The notes below the pieces were generated by a model. It saw only the letters and a list, made by a program, of their open reading frames with translations, had not been told where the DNA came from and did no database searches. A stretch of DNA of 64,000 nt from Streptomyces sp. CB02009 (lineage in GTDB: Bacteria > Actinomycetota > Actinomycetes > Streptomycetales > Streptomycetaceae). A program made the translations under genes and the position numbers. The stretch is taken from contig NZ_LIVV01000009.1 of NCBI RefSeq assembly GCF_001905825.1, positions 389,600-453,599 on the forward strand. The letters run 5' to 3'. This document shows, piece by piece, positions 32,241 through 39,794 of this stretch (position 1 is its first letter; the number at the start of each line of letters is the position of its first letter).

Positions 32241-32723
32241 GTCCAGGGCGCCGCCGCGCAGCCGCTCGATCTGCGCGGCGCTGATCTCGACGGTGCGCCG
32301 CATATGGGCGATGAGCAGGGCGAGCTCGGCGTCGCTGTAGACGTCGAACATCGTGCCCCAGGTGCTGTTGAGCTTGCGCCACAGAGCCCCGAGTTCGGCG
32401 ACGCGCTCGGGCACGAGGGCCACCAGTACCCGGCGCCGGTCCTCGGTGTCCCGCTCGCGCGTGACGTAGCCGGACCGTTCCAGGCGGTCGACGAGCCGGG
32501 TCGCGGAGCCGGTGGTGAGCCCGGTCAGCTCGGCGACCCGCCCGGTGGTCACCGGCCCCTCCTCCAGACTGAGCAGGTTCAGGCACTGCACATCGGTCGG
32601 GTGGAGCCCCAGGCGGTCGGCGACGGCCTGGTTGAACAGGGCGTACGCCGCCATGTAGCGGCGGGCCTCCCCGTACAGCTCGGTCATCAGGGCCCCGCGC
32701 CGGCCTGAACTCTTCTGCGTCAT
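32238..32723 (-). CDS. MarR-family transcriptional regulator
   Basis: 161 residues with the MarR winged-helix core: VTTGRVAELTGLTTGSATRLV (recognition helix) and the wing YVTRERDTEDRRRVLVAL containing the conserved D-x-R-x-R. Helices at both ends make the dimer. The ATG at 32723 has TACAAT exactly 6 nt upstream and no Shine-Dalgarno, so the message is probably leaderless. The palindromic site TCTGCATGACGCAGA (minus strand, 32728-32714) covers the transcription and translation start, implying autorepression. A shorter start 12 codons later is possible. Confidence 0.88.
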   Translation of the reverse strand: MTQKSSGRRGALMTELYGEARRYMAAYALFNQAVADRLGLHPTDVQCLNLLSLEEGPVTTGRVAELTGLTTGSATRLVDRLERSGYVTRERDTEDRRRVLVALVPERVAELGALWRKLNSTWGTMFDVYSDAELALLIAHMRRTVEISAAQIERLRGGALD

Positions 32724-32735
32724 GCAGAGATTGTA
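32714..32735 (-). promoter_or_regulatory. marR promoter -10 and overlapping operator
   Basis: On the minus strand TACAAT occupies 32735-32730, six bases before the ATG. The near-palindrome TCTGCATGACGCAGA (32728-32714) starts right after it and includes the start codon. It differs at one base from TCTGCGTGACGCAGA inside the palindrome at 30491-30507. Confidence 0.65.
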
Positions 32736-32764
32736 CGAACCGGACACCGCCCCCGCCCCGACCC

Positions 32765-33325
32765 TCAGGGGGCCTCGGCGGTCAGATAGCGCTGCACGGT
32801 CGGGCCCAGCCAGGCCACGACCTCCTCGGGCGTCATCTCGACGAGCGGCGACAGCCGCAGGACATAGCGGGTGAGCGCCATGCCGAGGATCTGGGACGCG
32901 ACGAGCGCCGCCCGCCGCGGCGCCTCCTCCGGGTCGGGGCAGACCCCCCGGGTGACGGGCCCGAGCTGCTCGGCGAAGACCGCCCGCATCCGCTCCGCCC
33001 CGGCCTCGTTGGTTACCCCCACCCGCAGGAGCCCGGTGAGGACGTCGTCCCGCTCCCAGCGCTCCAGGAAGTGGGTGACCAGGACGGCCCCGATGTGCCG
33101 CGCGGGCAGGCCGCCCAGCTCGGGCAGGTGCAGCTCGATCTCCGAGGCGGCGGCGAACAGGCCCTCCTTGTTGCCGTAGTAGCGCATGACCATCGACGGA
33201 TCGATCCCGGCGTCCCGGGCGATGGCCCGGATGGTGGCGCGGTCGTACCCGTCGGAGGCGAAGCGCTCGCGGGCGGCCTCCAGGATGGCGGCTCTGGTGG
33301 CGTCGGAACGGCGGGCGGTCGTCAT
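32765..33325 (-). CDS. TetR-family transcriptional regulator
   Basis: 186 residues with the N-terminal TetR helix-turn-helix (IRAIARDAGIDPSMVMRYYG, with the typical hydrophobic MRYY-G-x-K after the recognition helix) and an all-helical C-terminal ligand domain. It diverges from the FAD monooxygenase gene; repeated operator-like units fill the 115 bp between them, so it very likely represses that gene and itself. TACAGT lies 7 nt before the ATG, so its own transcript may be leaderless. Confidence 0.92.
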   Translation of the reverse strand: MTTARRSDATRAAILEAARERFASDGYDRATIRAIARDAGIDPSMVMRYYGNKEGLFAAASEIELHLPELGGLPARHIGAVLVTHFLERWERDDVLTGLLRVGVTNEAGAERMRAVFAEQLGPVTRGVCPDPEEAPRRAALVASQILGMALTRYVLRLSPLVEMTPEEVVAWLGPTVQRYLTAEAP

Positions 33326-33326
33326 A

Positions 33327-33423
33327 CCAACAACTGTAGGCCAACGGGCGTTGACATTCCATCAGGGCGGCCTCTATCGTTGCCAACAAGCGTTGACCAA
33401 CAGCCGTTGGCCAACGGCCGTGG
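33327..33423. promoter_or_regulatory. Array of TetR-type operator units between tetR and the monooxygenase gene
   Basis: Units of about 14 bp resembling CCAACN4CGTTGG begin at 33327 (CCAACAACTGTAGG, imperfect), 33341 (CCAACGGGCGTTGA), 33383 (CCAACAAGCGTTGA), 33397 (CCAACAGCCGTTGG) and 33411 (CCAACGGCCGTGGG). The CAAC/GTTG inner arms make each a small palindrome. All starts are in 14-bp register. Unit 33341 overlaps the -35 of the monooxygenase promoter and the last three follow its -10. Confidence 0.75.
33351..33380 (+). promoter_or_regulatory. Promoter of the FAD monooxygenase gene
   Basis: Consensus TTGACA at 33351-33356 and TATCGT at 33375-33380 with an 18-bp spacer. The -35 overlaps one operator unit and three more lie directly downstream, a standard arrangement for TetR repression. 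Confidence 0.65.
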
Positions 33424-33440
33424 GCACCCTGGAGGCAGCC

Positions 33441-34910
33441 ATGAGCACCGCGGACACACCCGAGACCCCCCGCACCACCGAGAGCACCGGGCGCACCGCC
33501 CCGACGGACACCCAGGTCCTCGTCATCGGCGCCGGCCCCACCGGCCTGCTCCTCGCCGGCGACCTCGCCACCGCCGGCATCGACGTCACCCTCGTCGAGC
33601 GCCGCCCGCACGGCCTCGCCAACATGACCCGCGCCTTCGGCGTCCACGCCCGCACCCTGGAGCAGCTCGACGCCCGCGGCCTCGCGGACGAGCTCGTCGC
33701 CACCGGCACGACCCTCGGCACCGCACGGCTCTTCGGCCGACTGGACCTCGACCTCACCCGACTGCCCAGCCGCTTCAACCACCTGCTCGTCACCCCGCAG
33801 TACGAGGTCGAGCGCCTCCTGGAGCGCCGGGCCGAGTCCGCCGGCGTCACCTTCCGCTACGGCACGGAGCTGCGCGGACTCCACCAGGACACCGACACGG
33901 TGACAGCCGAGTTCACCGACCCGGACGGCACCCCGCTCACCCTCACCGCCCGCCACCTGGTCGGCACCGACGGCGTCCGCAGCGCCGTCCGCACCGCCCT
34001 GGGCCTGCCCTTCCCCGGCGGATCCGTGATCCGCTCCCTCGTCCTCGCCGACGTCCGCCTCGCGGAGGAGCCGGCCGACGCCTTCAGCGTCAGCGGCTCC
34101 GGCGACACCTTCGCCTTCCTCGCCCCCTTCGGCGACGGCTGGTACCGGGTCATGGGCTGGAGCCGCACCCGCCAGGTCCCCGACACCGAACCCGTCGACC
34201 TGGACGAGATCCGCGAGATCACCCGCCGCGCACTCGGCACCGACCTCGGCATGCACGACCCCCGCTGGATCTCCCGCTTCCACAGCGACGAGCGCCAGGT
34301 CCCCTCGTACCGCGTGGGCCGGGTCCTCCTCGCCGGAGACGCCGCCCACGTCCACTCCCCCGCCGGCGGCCAGGGCATGAACACCGGGCTCCAGGACGCC
34401 GCCAACCTCTCCTGGAAACTCACCGCCGTCCTGCGCGGCGACGCCCCCGACCCCGAAGCCCTCCTCGACAGCTACCAGTCCGAGCGCCACCCCGTCGGCG
34501 CCGCCGTACTCCGCACCAGCGGCGCGCTCGTGCGCCTCGCGATGGCCCACACCCCGCTCACCCGCGCCGCCCGCGCCCTCGCCGCCCGACTCCTGAGCGT
34601 GCTGCGACCCGCCTCCACCCGCGCCATGGGCATGATCAGCGGACTCGGCATCGCGTACGCGCCCCCGACCGGCTCCAAGCGCCCGGCCGGCCGCCGCGCA
34701 CCGGACGTACGACTCCGCGAAGGCCGCCTCCACGAACTGCTGCGCGCGGGCGAGTTCGTCCTGATCACCCCCGAGGGCGAGGCGCCGCCCCTCCCGAAGA
34801 CGGCCCCGGTCTCCCCCGAGCACCTGGTCCGGGCCACCTGGACGGACCCGGCAAAGAAGACCGCGGTACTCGTCCGCCCCGACGGCTACATCCACTGGAC
34901 GAACGGCTGA
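33441..34910 (+). CDS. FAD-dependent aromatic monooxygenase (PHBH fold)
   Basis: 489 residues, ATG with GGAGG 7 nt upstream. All three class A flavin monooxygenase fingerprints are visible: VLVIGAGPTGLLLAGDLA (FAD GxGxxG), the DG motif LVGTDGVRSAVR, and the GD motif RVLLAGDAAHVHSPAGGQG. The family hydroxylates aromatic or polyketide substrates and includes rifampicin-inactivating Rox-type enzymes; the substrate here is unknown. The TetR gene next door suggests induction by a xenobiotic or antibiotic. No biosynthetic cluster surrounds it. Confidence 0.9.
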   Translation: MSTADTPETPRTTESTGRTAPTDTQVLVIGAGPTGLLLAGDLATAGIDVTLVERRPHGLANMTRAFGVHARTLEQLDARGLADELVATGTTLGTARLFGRLDLDLTRLPSRFNHLLVTPQYEVERLLERRAESAGVTFRYGTELRGLHQDTDTVTAEFTDPDGTPLTLTARHLVGTDGVRSAVRTALGLPFPGGSVIRSLVLADVRLAEEPADAFSVSGSGDTFAFLAPFGDGWYRVMGWSRTRQVPDTEPVDLDEIREITRRALGTDLGMHDPRWISRFHSDERQVPSYRVGRVLLAGDAAHVHSPAGGQGMNTGLQDAANLSWKLTAVLRGDAPDPEALLDSYQSERHPVGAAVLRTSGALVRLAMAHTPLTRAARALAARLLSVLRPASTRAMGMISGLGIAYAPPTGSKRPAGRRAPDVRLREGRLHELLRAGEFVLITPEGEAPPLPKTAPVSPEHLVRATWTDPAKKTAVLVRPDGYIHWTNG

Positions 34911-34915
34911 ACCCC

Positions 34916-35422
34916 TCAGAAGACGTAGAGGTCACCCGTGGCGAGCACCAGCACCCGATGCCGGTCGTTCGCCGGATTCCGGTCCGCCACCCCGTCCCGC
35001 CAGGCCGTGGTGACGTCCACGGTCAGCTCGTCCGGAAGGCCCGCGGTCCGCAGGTCGAGCACCAGCTCACCGGCGCCCCCCGCGGCCGGCAGCTCACCCG
35101 TCCGGCAGGAGACCACCCGGTCGCTGCTCCACAGACAGGCCTCGGGCAGCTCCTGACCACCCGCCATCGGCACCGAGAACGCGAGCCGGACCGTCGCCTG
35201 GGAGAGATCGGCGGGACCGAAGTTCTCACTGACCAGCCACACCCCGACCTGCCCGCCCCAGAGGGAGACATGACCGTGATGGGACAGATCCGCCTCGGGC
35301 CCCACCACCGGCCCCACGGCACCGGCACTCGCACCCGCGCCCATCACCACCGCGGCCGCGAGGGCGACCCCGAGCACAGCCTTCCGCAATCCACGCATAA
35401 GCACAAAATAACCACAGAACAT
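34916..35422 (-). CDS. Secreted protein of unknown function
   Basis: 168 residues. AGGAG lies 5 nt before the ATG at 35422, so the N-terminus MFCGYFVLMRGLRKAV is preferred over the ATG at 35398, which has no ribosome site. A signal peptide (VLGVALAAAVVMGAGASAGA) is followed by a domain of about 130 residues that looks like a beta-sandwich (VGVWLVSENFGPADLSQATV, ELTVDVTTAWRDGVADRNP), with one Cys pair. It resembles the CARDB/DUF11-type surface proteins only loosely. Five bp separate its stop from the convergent monooxygenase stop. Confidence 0.7.
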   Translation of the reverse strand: MFCGYFVLMRGLRKAVLGVALAAAVVMGAGASAGAVGPVVGPEADLSHHGHVSLWGGQVGVWLVSENFGPADLSQATVRLAFSVPMAGGQELPEACLWSSDRVVSCRTGELPAAGGAGELVLDLRTAGLPDELTVDVTTAWRDGVADRNPANDRHRVLVLATGDLYVF

Positions 35423-35561
35423 CTGATCTCCTGACAACCTCTCAGCCAGCGTGTCCCCCGGGCGGACGACCCCCCACACACCGCGCCCCGCCCGATCGAC
35501 GCCGCCTATCCTTGGCCGGGCGATCGACCCCATCGACCACCTGCGCGAGGAGCACGACGTC

Positions 35562-36326
35562 ATGACCGCCCCCGGTACCCCCATCGCCGTCATCACCGGA
35601 GCGAGCAGCGGAATCGGCGCCGCCACGGCCAGGCAGCTCGCCGCCGCCGGCTACCGCGTGGTACTCACCGCCCGCCGCAAGGACCGCATCGAGGAACTGG
35701 CCGCCGAGATCAACGAGGCCGGCCACCAGGCCACCGCCTACGCCCTCGACGTCACCGACCGCACCGCCGTCGACGAGTTCGCCACGGCCTTCCAGACCCT
35801 CGCCGTCCTCGTCAACAACGCCGGCGGCGCCCTCGGCGCCGACCCCGTCGCCACCGGCGACCCCGCCGACTGGCGCCAGATGTACGAGGTCAACGTCATC
35901 GGCACGCTCCACATGACCCAGGCCCTGCTCCCGGCCCTCACCGCGAGCGGCGACGGCACCGTCGTCGTCCTCTCCTCGACCGCCGGCCACTCCACCTACG
36001 AGGGCGGCGCCGGCTACGTCGTCGCGAAGAACGGCGCCCGCGTCCTCGCCGAAACCCTCCGCCTGGAGATCGTCGGCACCCCGGTCCGCGTCATCGAGAT
36101 CGCCCCCGGCATGGTCAAGACCGACGAGTTCGCCACCACCCGCTTCCGCGGCGACACCGAGAAGGCCGCCAAGGTCTACGCCGGCGTGACCGAACCCCTC
36201 ACCGCGGACGACGTGGCCGACACCATCACCTGGGCCTGCACCCGCCCCCCGCACGTCAACATCGACCTCCTGGTCGTCCGCCCCCGCGCCCAGGCCTCCA
36301 ACACCAAGGTCCACCGCGACCTCTGA
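35562..36326 (+). CDS. Classical short-chain dehydrogenase/reductase
   Basis: 254 residues with every SDR hallmark: TGASSGIGAATARQLA (NADP-binding, with RRKDR following the second strand), LVNNAGGALG, the catalytic Ser in VLSSTAGH and YVVAK (Tyr and Lys). It resembles YdfG/clavaldehyde-reductase-like enzymes of broad substrate range. GAGGAG lies 9 nt before the ATG. A TATCCT hexamer about 50 bp upstream could be the -10. Substrate not inferable. Confidence 0.92.
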   Translation: MTAPGTPIAVITGASSGIGAATARQLAAAGYRVVLTARRKDRIEELAAEINEAGHQATAYALDVTDRTAVDEFATAFQTLAVLVNNAGGALGADPVATGDPADWRQMYEVNVIGTLHMTQALLPALTASGDGTVVVLSSTAGHSTYEGGAGYVVAKNGARVLAETLRLEIVGTPVRVIEIAPGMVKTDEFATTRFRGDTEKAAKVYAGVTEPLTADDVADTITWACTRPPHVNIDLLVVRPRAQASNTKVHRDL

Positions 36327-36434
36327 CACCACGCCGCCGACGTCCACGTTCGGGTGAGCCGGCTGGATCACGCTTCCGAGGGCAGGGCAGGCTCCCCTGC
36401 CGCCCGAAGAACCCACGCGCCGCCGCTCAGACAA

Positions 36435-36468
36435 GTGGGGCCTGGTGCACATGCGCACCAGGCCCCAC
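36435..36468. terminator. Bidirectional terminator between the SDR and rtcB genes
   Basis: Perfect 14-bp arms GTGGGGCCTGGTGC (36435-36448) and GCACCAGGCCCCAC (36455-36468) around a 6-nt loop, lying between two convergent genes. No clear U-tract on either side. Confidence 0.7.
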
Positions 36469-36480
36469 CGACAAGCAGCC

Positions 36481-37674
36481 TCACCCCTTCACACAGATGA
36501 CCTGCTTCAGCTTGGCGACGACCTCCACCAGGTCCCGCTGCTGCTCGATGACCTTCTCGATCGGCTTGTACGCCCCCGGGATCTCGTCCACGACGCCGGA
36601 GTCCTTACGGCACTCCACACCCCGCGTCTGCTCCTCAAGGTCGCGCGTCGAGAAGCGCTTCTTCGCAGCGCTCCGGCTCATCTTCCGGCCCGCGCCGTGC
36701 GAGGCCGAGTTGAAGGACGCCGCGTTGCCCAGGCCCTTCACGATGTACGAACCGGTGCCCATCGAGCCCGGGATGATCCCGAACTCCCCGGAGCCTGCCC
36801 GGATCGCGCCCTTCCGGGTGACCAGCAGGTCCATGCCCTCGTACCGCTCCTCCGCCACGTAGTTGTGGTGGCAGGAGATCACCTGGTCGAAGGTCACCCG
36901 GGCCTTGCGGAACTCCCGGCGGACGACCTCCTGGAAGAGCGCCATCATGATCGCGCGGTTGTACTTCGCGTACTCCTGGGCCCAGAAGAGGTCGTGCCGG
37001 TAGGACGCCATCTGCGGCGTGTCCGCGACGAACACCGCGAGGTCGCGATCAACGAGGCCCTGGTTGTGGGGCAGCTTCTGCGCTTCACCGATGTGGAACT
37101 CCGCGAGTTCCTTGCCGATGTTCCGCGAGCCCGAGTGCAGCATGAGCCATACCGAATCGGACGTATCGACACATAGCTCCACAAAATGATTCCCCGAGCC
37201 AAGGGTTCCCATCTGCAGAGCAGCGCGCTCCCGGCGGAACTTGACCGCATCCGCCACCCCGTCGAACCGCGACCAGAAGTCGTCCCACCCCGACGTCGGG
37301 AACTGGTAGAGCCGCCCCGGGTCCACCTCCGACCGGTGCAGGCCCCGGCCCACCGGAATCGCCTGCTCGATCTTCGAGCGGAGCCTCGACAGGTCACCCG
37401 GCAGGTCGTTCGCCGTCAGGGAGGACTTGACCGCCGACATGCCGCAGCCGATGTCCACACCGACCGCCGCGGGGCAGACCGCCCCCTGCATCGCGATCAC
37501 CGAACCGACCGTCGCGCCCTTGCCGTAGTGCACGTCGGGCATCACGGCGAGGCCCTTGATCCACGGCAGCGTCGCCACGTTCTGCAGCTGCTGCATGGCA
37601 CCGCCCTCCACCGTGGCGGGGTCGGCCCACATCCGGATCGGAACTTTCGCCCCCGGTACCTCTACGTACGACAT
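36481..37674 (-). CDS. rtcB: RNA-splicing ligase RtcB
   Basis: 397 residues, the compact bacterial RtcB length. The manganese and guanylylation site is complete: PDVHYGKG (His49), DIGCGM (Cys77), GSGNHF, LHSGSRNIG, CHHN, and the GMP-accepting histidine in SASHGAGRKMSRS. RtcB joins 2-prime,3-prime-cyclic phosphate or 3-prime phosphate ends to 5-prime OH ends, repairing or splicing RNA. There is no RtcA cyclase, RtcR activator or archease gene nearby. GAGGGAGT precedes the ATG. Confidence 0.96.
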   Translation of the reverse strand: MSYVEVPGAKVPIRMWADPATVEGGAMQQLQNVATLPWIKGLAVMPDVHYGKGATVGSVIAMQGAVCPAAVGVDIGCGMSAVKSSLTANDLPGDLSRLRSKIEQAIPVGRGLHRSEVDPGRLYQFPTSGWDDFWSRFDGVADAVKFRRERAALQMGTLGSGNHFVELCVDTSDSVWLMLHSGSRNIGKELAEFHIGEAQKLPHNQGLVDRDLAVFVADTPQMASYRHDLFWAQEYAKYNRAIMMALFQEVVRREFRKARVTFDQVISCHHNYVAEERYEGMDLLVTRKGAIRAGSGEFGIIPGSMGTGSYIVKGLGNAASFNSASHGAGRKMSRSAAKKRFSTRDLEEQTRGVECRKDSGVVDEIPGAYKPIEKVIEQQRDLVEVVAKLKQVICVKG

Positions 37675-37848
37675 ACTCCCTCGATTCCCCCGAAAAGTCT
37701 GATAACGCAAAAACCGGCGCCAAAGCCCGTACAGGTGACAGCGGACCGGCATCAACAGCTGCGTGTGCGATAGACATTGTGTCCATCGGCCGGGTTCGCG
37801 CGGCAAACAGTTTTCGGGAAAGACCTCGGGAGAAGGGAGCCTGGGAGC

Positions 37849-38814
37849 GTGCAGCGAAAGAGGTACACCCCCGGCCGCACCGGGTCCACGGCTCGTACCG
37901 CCGTCGTCCTCGCACTCGGCCTCGGCCTCGGAATCGGCCTCACGGGCTGCTCGTCCGGCACCCCGGCCGACGACATCGCCGTCGACGCCAAGGCAGGCCC
38001 CGCCGCGGCCGTCGCGCCCCCGGGCCGCTACCGCACGCTCTTCGAGCCCTGCGGCGCCGTCCCCCAGGCGACGCTCAAGGACCTGCTCCCGGGCGCAGCC
38101 GCCCTCGCCGACGCCGAGCGCGACAAGGCGTACCGCGGTGTCGCCTCCGTGACGTACGACACCGACCGGCGGGTGGGCTGCACCTGGAAGGCGGACACCC
38201 CGGACATCTCGCACCGGCTGGCGCTCGACATCGAGCGGGTCGTCTCGTACGACACCGCCGTCAGCGACGACGACCGGGCGCAGGAGGTGTACGTCCGCAA
38301 GCAGCTCGCGGCGGGCATCCCGCTGCCCCCGACCGCGCCGCCGACCACCGCGCCGCCGGCCACCACCCCGCCCACGACGACGCCCTCGGCCCCGGTGTCA
38401 CCGGGCAGCCCCACGGCGAGCGGCCCGGTCCCGGGCGCGACGCAGGCGGCGGCCGGGACGGCGGGTGCGGAGACCAAGCCCGGTGACGCCGCCGGCGCCC
38501 CGTCGGGCAAGCCCCCCGCTGGGGCCACCGCGCCCTCCTCCGGAGCCACGCCCTCGGGCCCCTCCCCGACCGGGCTCGAGCCCCGCGTCCTCCCGGGCCT
38601 CGGGAACGTCGCGTACCTCGACGACACGCTGAGCACGGTCGGCGCGAACGGCCATCAGCGTGCCGTGAGCGTGGTGTTCCGCACATCCAACGTCATCGTG
38701 ACCGTCTCGTACCGGGAGCAGACGACGGGTTTGGCCGAGGCCCCGGACAGCGCGGAGCTGCAGGAAAAGGCCCGGAATCTGGCCCGGCTGCTCGCGGAGC
38801 GCCTGGAGGAGTAG
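37849..38814 (+). CDS. DUF3558-like lipoprotein with a Pro/Thr linker
   Basis: 321 residues, GTG start with GGGAG nearby. A signal peptide with lipobox LTGC is followed by a domain with two cysteines (LFEPCGAVPQATL and RRVGCTWKAD) as in DUF3558 lipoproteins, then about 90 residues rich in Pro, Thr, Ala and Gly, and a C-terminal segment (GNVAYLDDTLSTVGANGHQR) that completes the domain. Function unknown. The next gene encodes a shorter relative, so the two look like a duplicated pair at the cell surface. It diverges from rtcB. Confidence 0.82.
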   Translation: MQRKRYTPGRTGSTARTAVVLALGLGLGIGLTGCSSGTPADDIAVDAKAGPAAAVAPPGRYRTLFEPCGAVPQATLKDLLPGAAALADAERDKAYRGVASVTYDTDRRVGCTWKADTPDISHRLALDIERVVSYDTAVSDDDRAQEVYVRKQLAAGIPLPPTAPPTTAPPATTPPTTTPSAPVSPGSPTASGPVPGATQAAAGTAGAETKPGDAAGAPSGKPPAGATAPSSGATPSGPSPTGLEPRVLPGLGNVAYLDDTLSTVGANGHQRAVSVVFRTSNVIVTVSYREQTTGLAEAPDSAELQEKARNLARLLAERLEE

Positions 38815-38902
38815 CGGTCCGCACCCGCTCCGTGAGGGGAGGGACACCACGTAACGTGTCGGCGTACCGGCCGGACCCGTACGACAAGCGACTGAAGGAA
38901 CC

Positions 38903-39640
38903 ATGCAGCGAACAGCCCCGCGACTCACCCGCATACTCGCCTGCGCCGCCGTCCCGGTGATGCTCGTCGTCGCAGGCTGCTCCTCGGACTCCGGCGACAG
39001 CGGGTCCGGTGCGACGGGTTCGAAGGACAAGGCGTCCTCGTCGGCCTCGGCGACCCCTTCGCCCTCGCAGACGACGAAGGCGGTCGAGCTGGCGAAGTTC
39101 GCGAAGCTGCCGGCGGCGTGCAAGGCGATCGTCGCGAAGACGACGTCGTCGCTGGTGCCGAAGGCGAAGACGAAGAACGGCACGCCGGCCGTGTCCAGTG
39201 ACCTCGGCAGCCGGAGCGGCTGCTCGTGGAACGGTCTGGACGACAAGGGTGTGAAGGGTTCGCAGTACCGCTGGCTGGACGTGTCCTTCTACCGGTACGA
39301 GTCGGACGCCGCGCTCGGCAGTGGTCAGGAGCGTGCGCAGGAGAACCTGGCGAAGGAGCTCGCCAAGATCGAGGCGACCTCGGGCGCGAAGAAGCTCCGC
39401 ACCGCGACGGCGACGGGCATCGGCGACGAGGCGAAGTCGGTCGCGTACCAGCTGCGCAAGACGGACGAGGATTTCGTCTACGGGTCCATCGTGGCGCGCA
39501 CGGGCAATGTGTTGGTGCTGCTGTCGTACAACGGTGCCGGGTACGCGGGTGCGGACACCCCGTCGGACAAGACGATCATGAGTGGTGCGGTGAAGGCGGC
39601 CAAGGAGGCCGTCGCCGCGGTCGCCGCCGCGAACAAGTAG
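38903..39640 (+). CDS. DUF3558-like lipoprotein
   Basis: 245 residues. Signal peptide and lipobox (VVAGC), a Ser-rich linker, then a domain with AACKAIVAKTTSSLVPKAK and SRSGCSWNGLDD that parallels the cysteine-bearing parts of the preceding lipoprotein, but without the Pro/Thr insert. AAGGAA precedes the ATG. An inverted repeat GACAC-N8-GTGTC lies upstream at 38843-38860. Function unknown; DUF3558 proteins occur widely in actinobacterial envelopes. Confidence 0.82.
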   Translation: MQRTAPRLTRILACAAVPVMLVVAGCSSDSGDSGSGATGSKDKASSSASATPSPSQTTKAVELAKFAKLPAACKAIVAKTTSSLVPKAKTKNGTPAVSSDLGSRSGCSWNGLDDKGVKGSQYRWLDVSFYRYESDAALGSGQERAQENLAKELAKIEATSGAKKLRTATATGIGDEAKSVAYQLRKTDEDFVYGSIVARTGNVLVLLSYNGAGYAGADTPSDKTIMSGAVKAAKEAVAAVAAANK

Positions 39641-39794
39641 GCGCGAGCGGCGCGGGCGAAGACCGACAACCGGTCGCAAACCCGCGCAGAGTGGCACGTC
39701 GATGCGGAGCCCGTCCCTCCCCCGGGGGCCGGGCTTCGCGCACATGTGCCAGTCTGTGCGCGCGAGATGTCGATTGACGGGGAGGGGATCGCGG

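Noticed and set aside
33441..34910. Part of an antibiotic biosynthetic cluster
   Set aside because: Only a TetR regulator is linked; no synthase, transporter or tailoring genes surround it.
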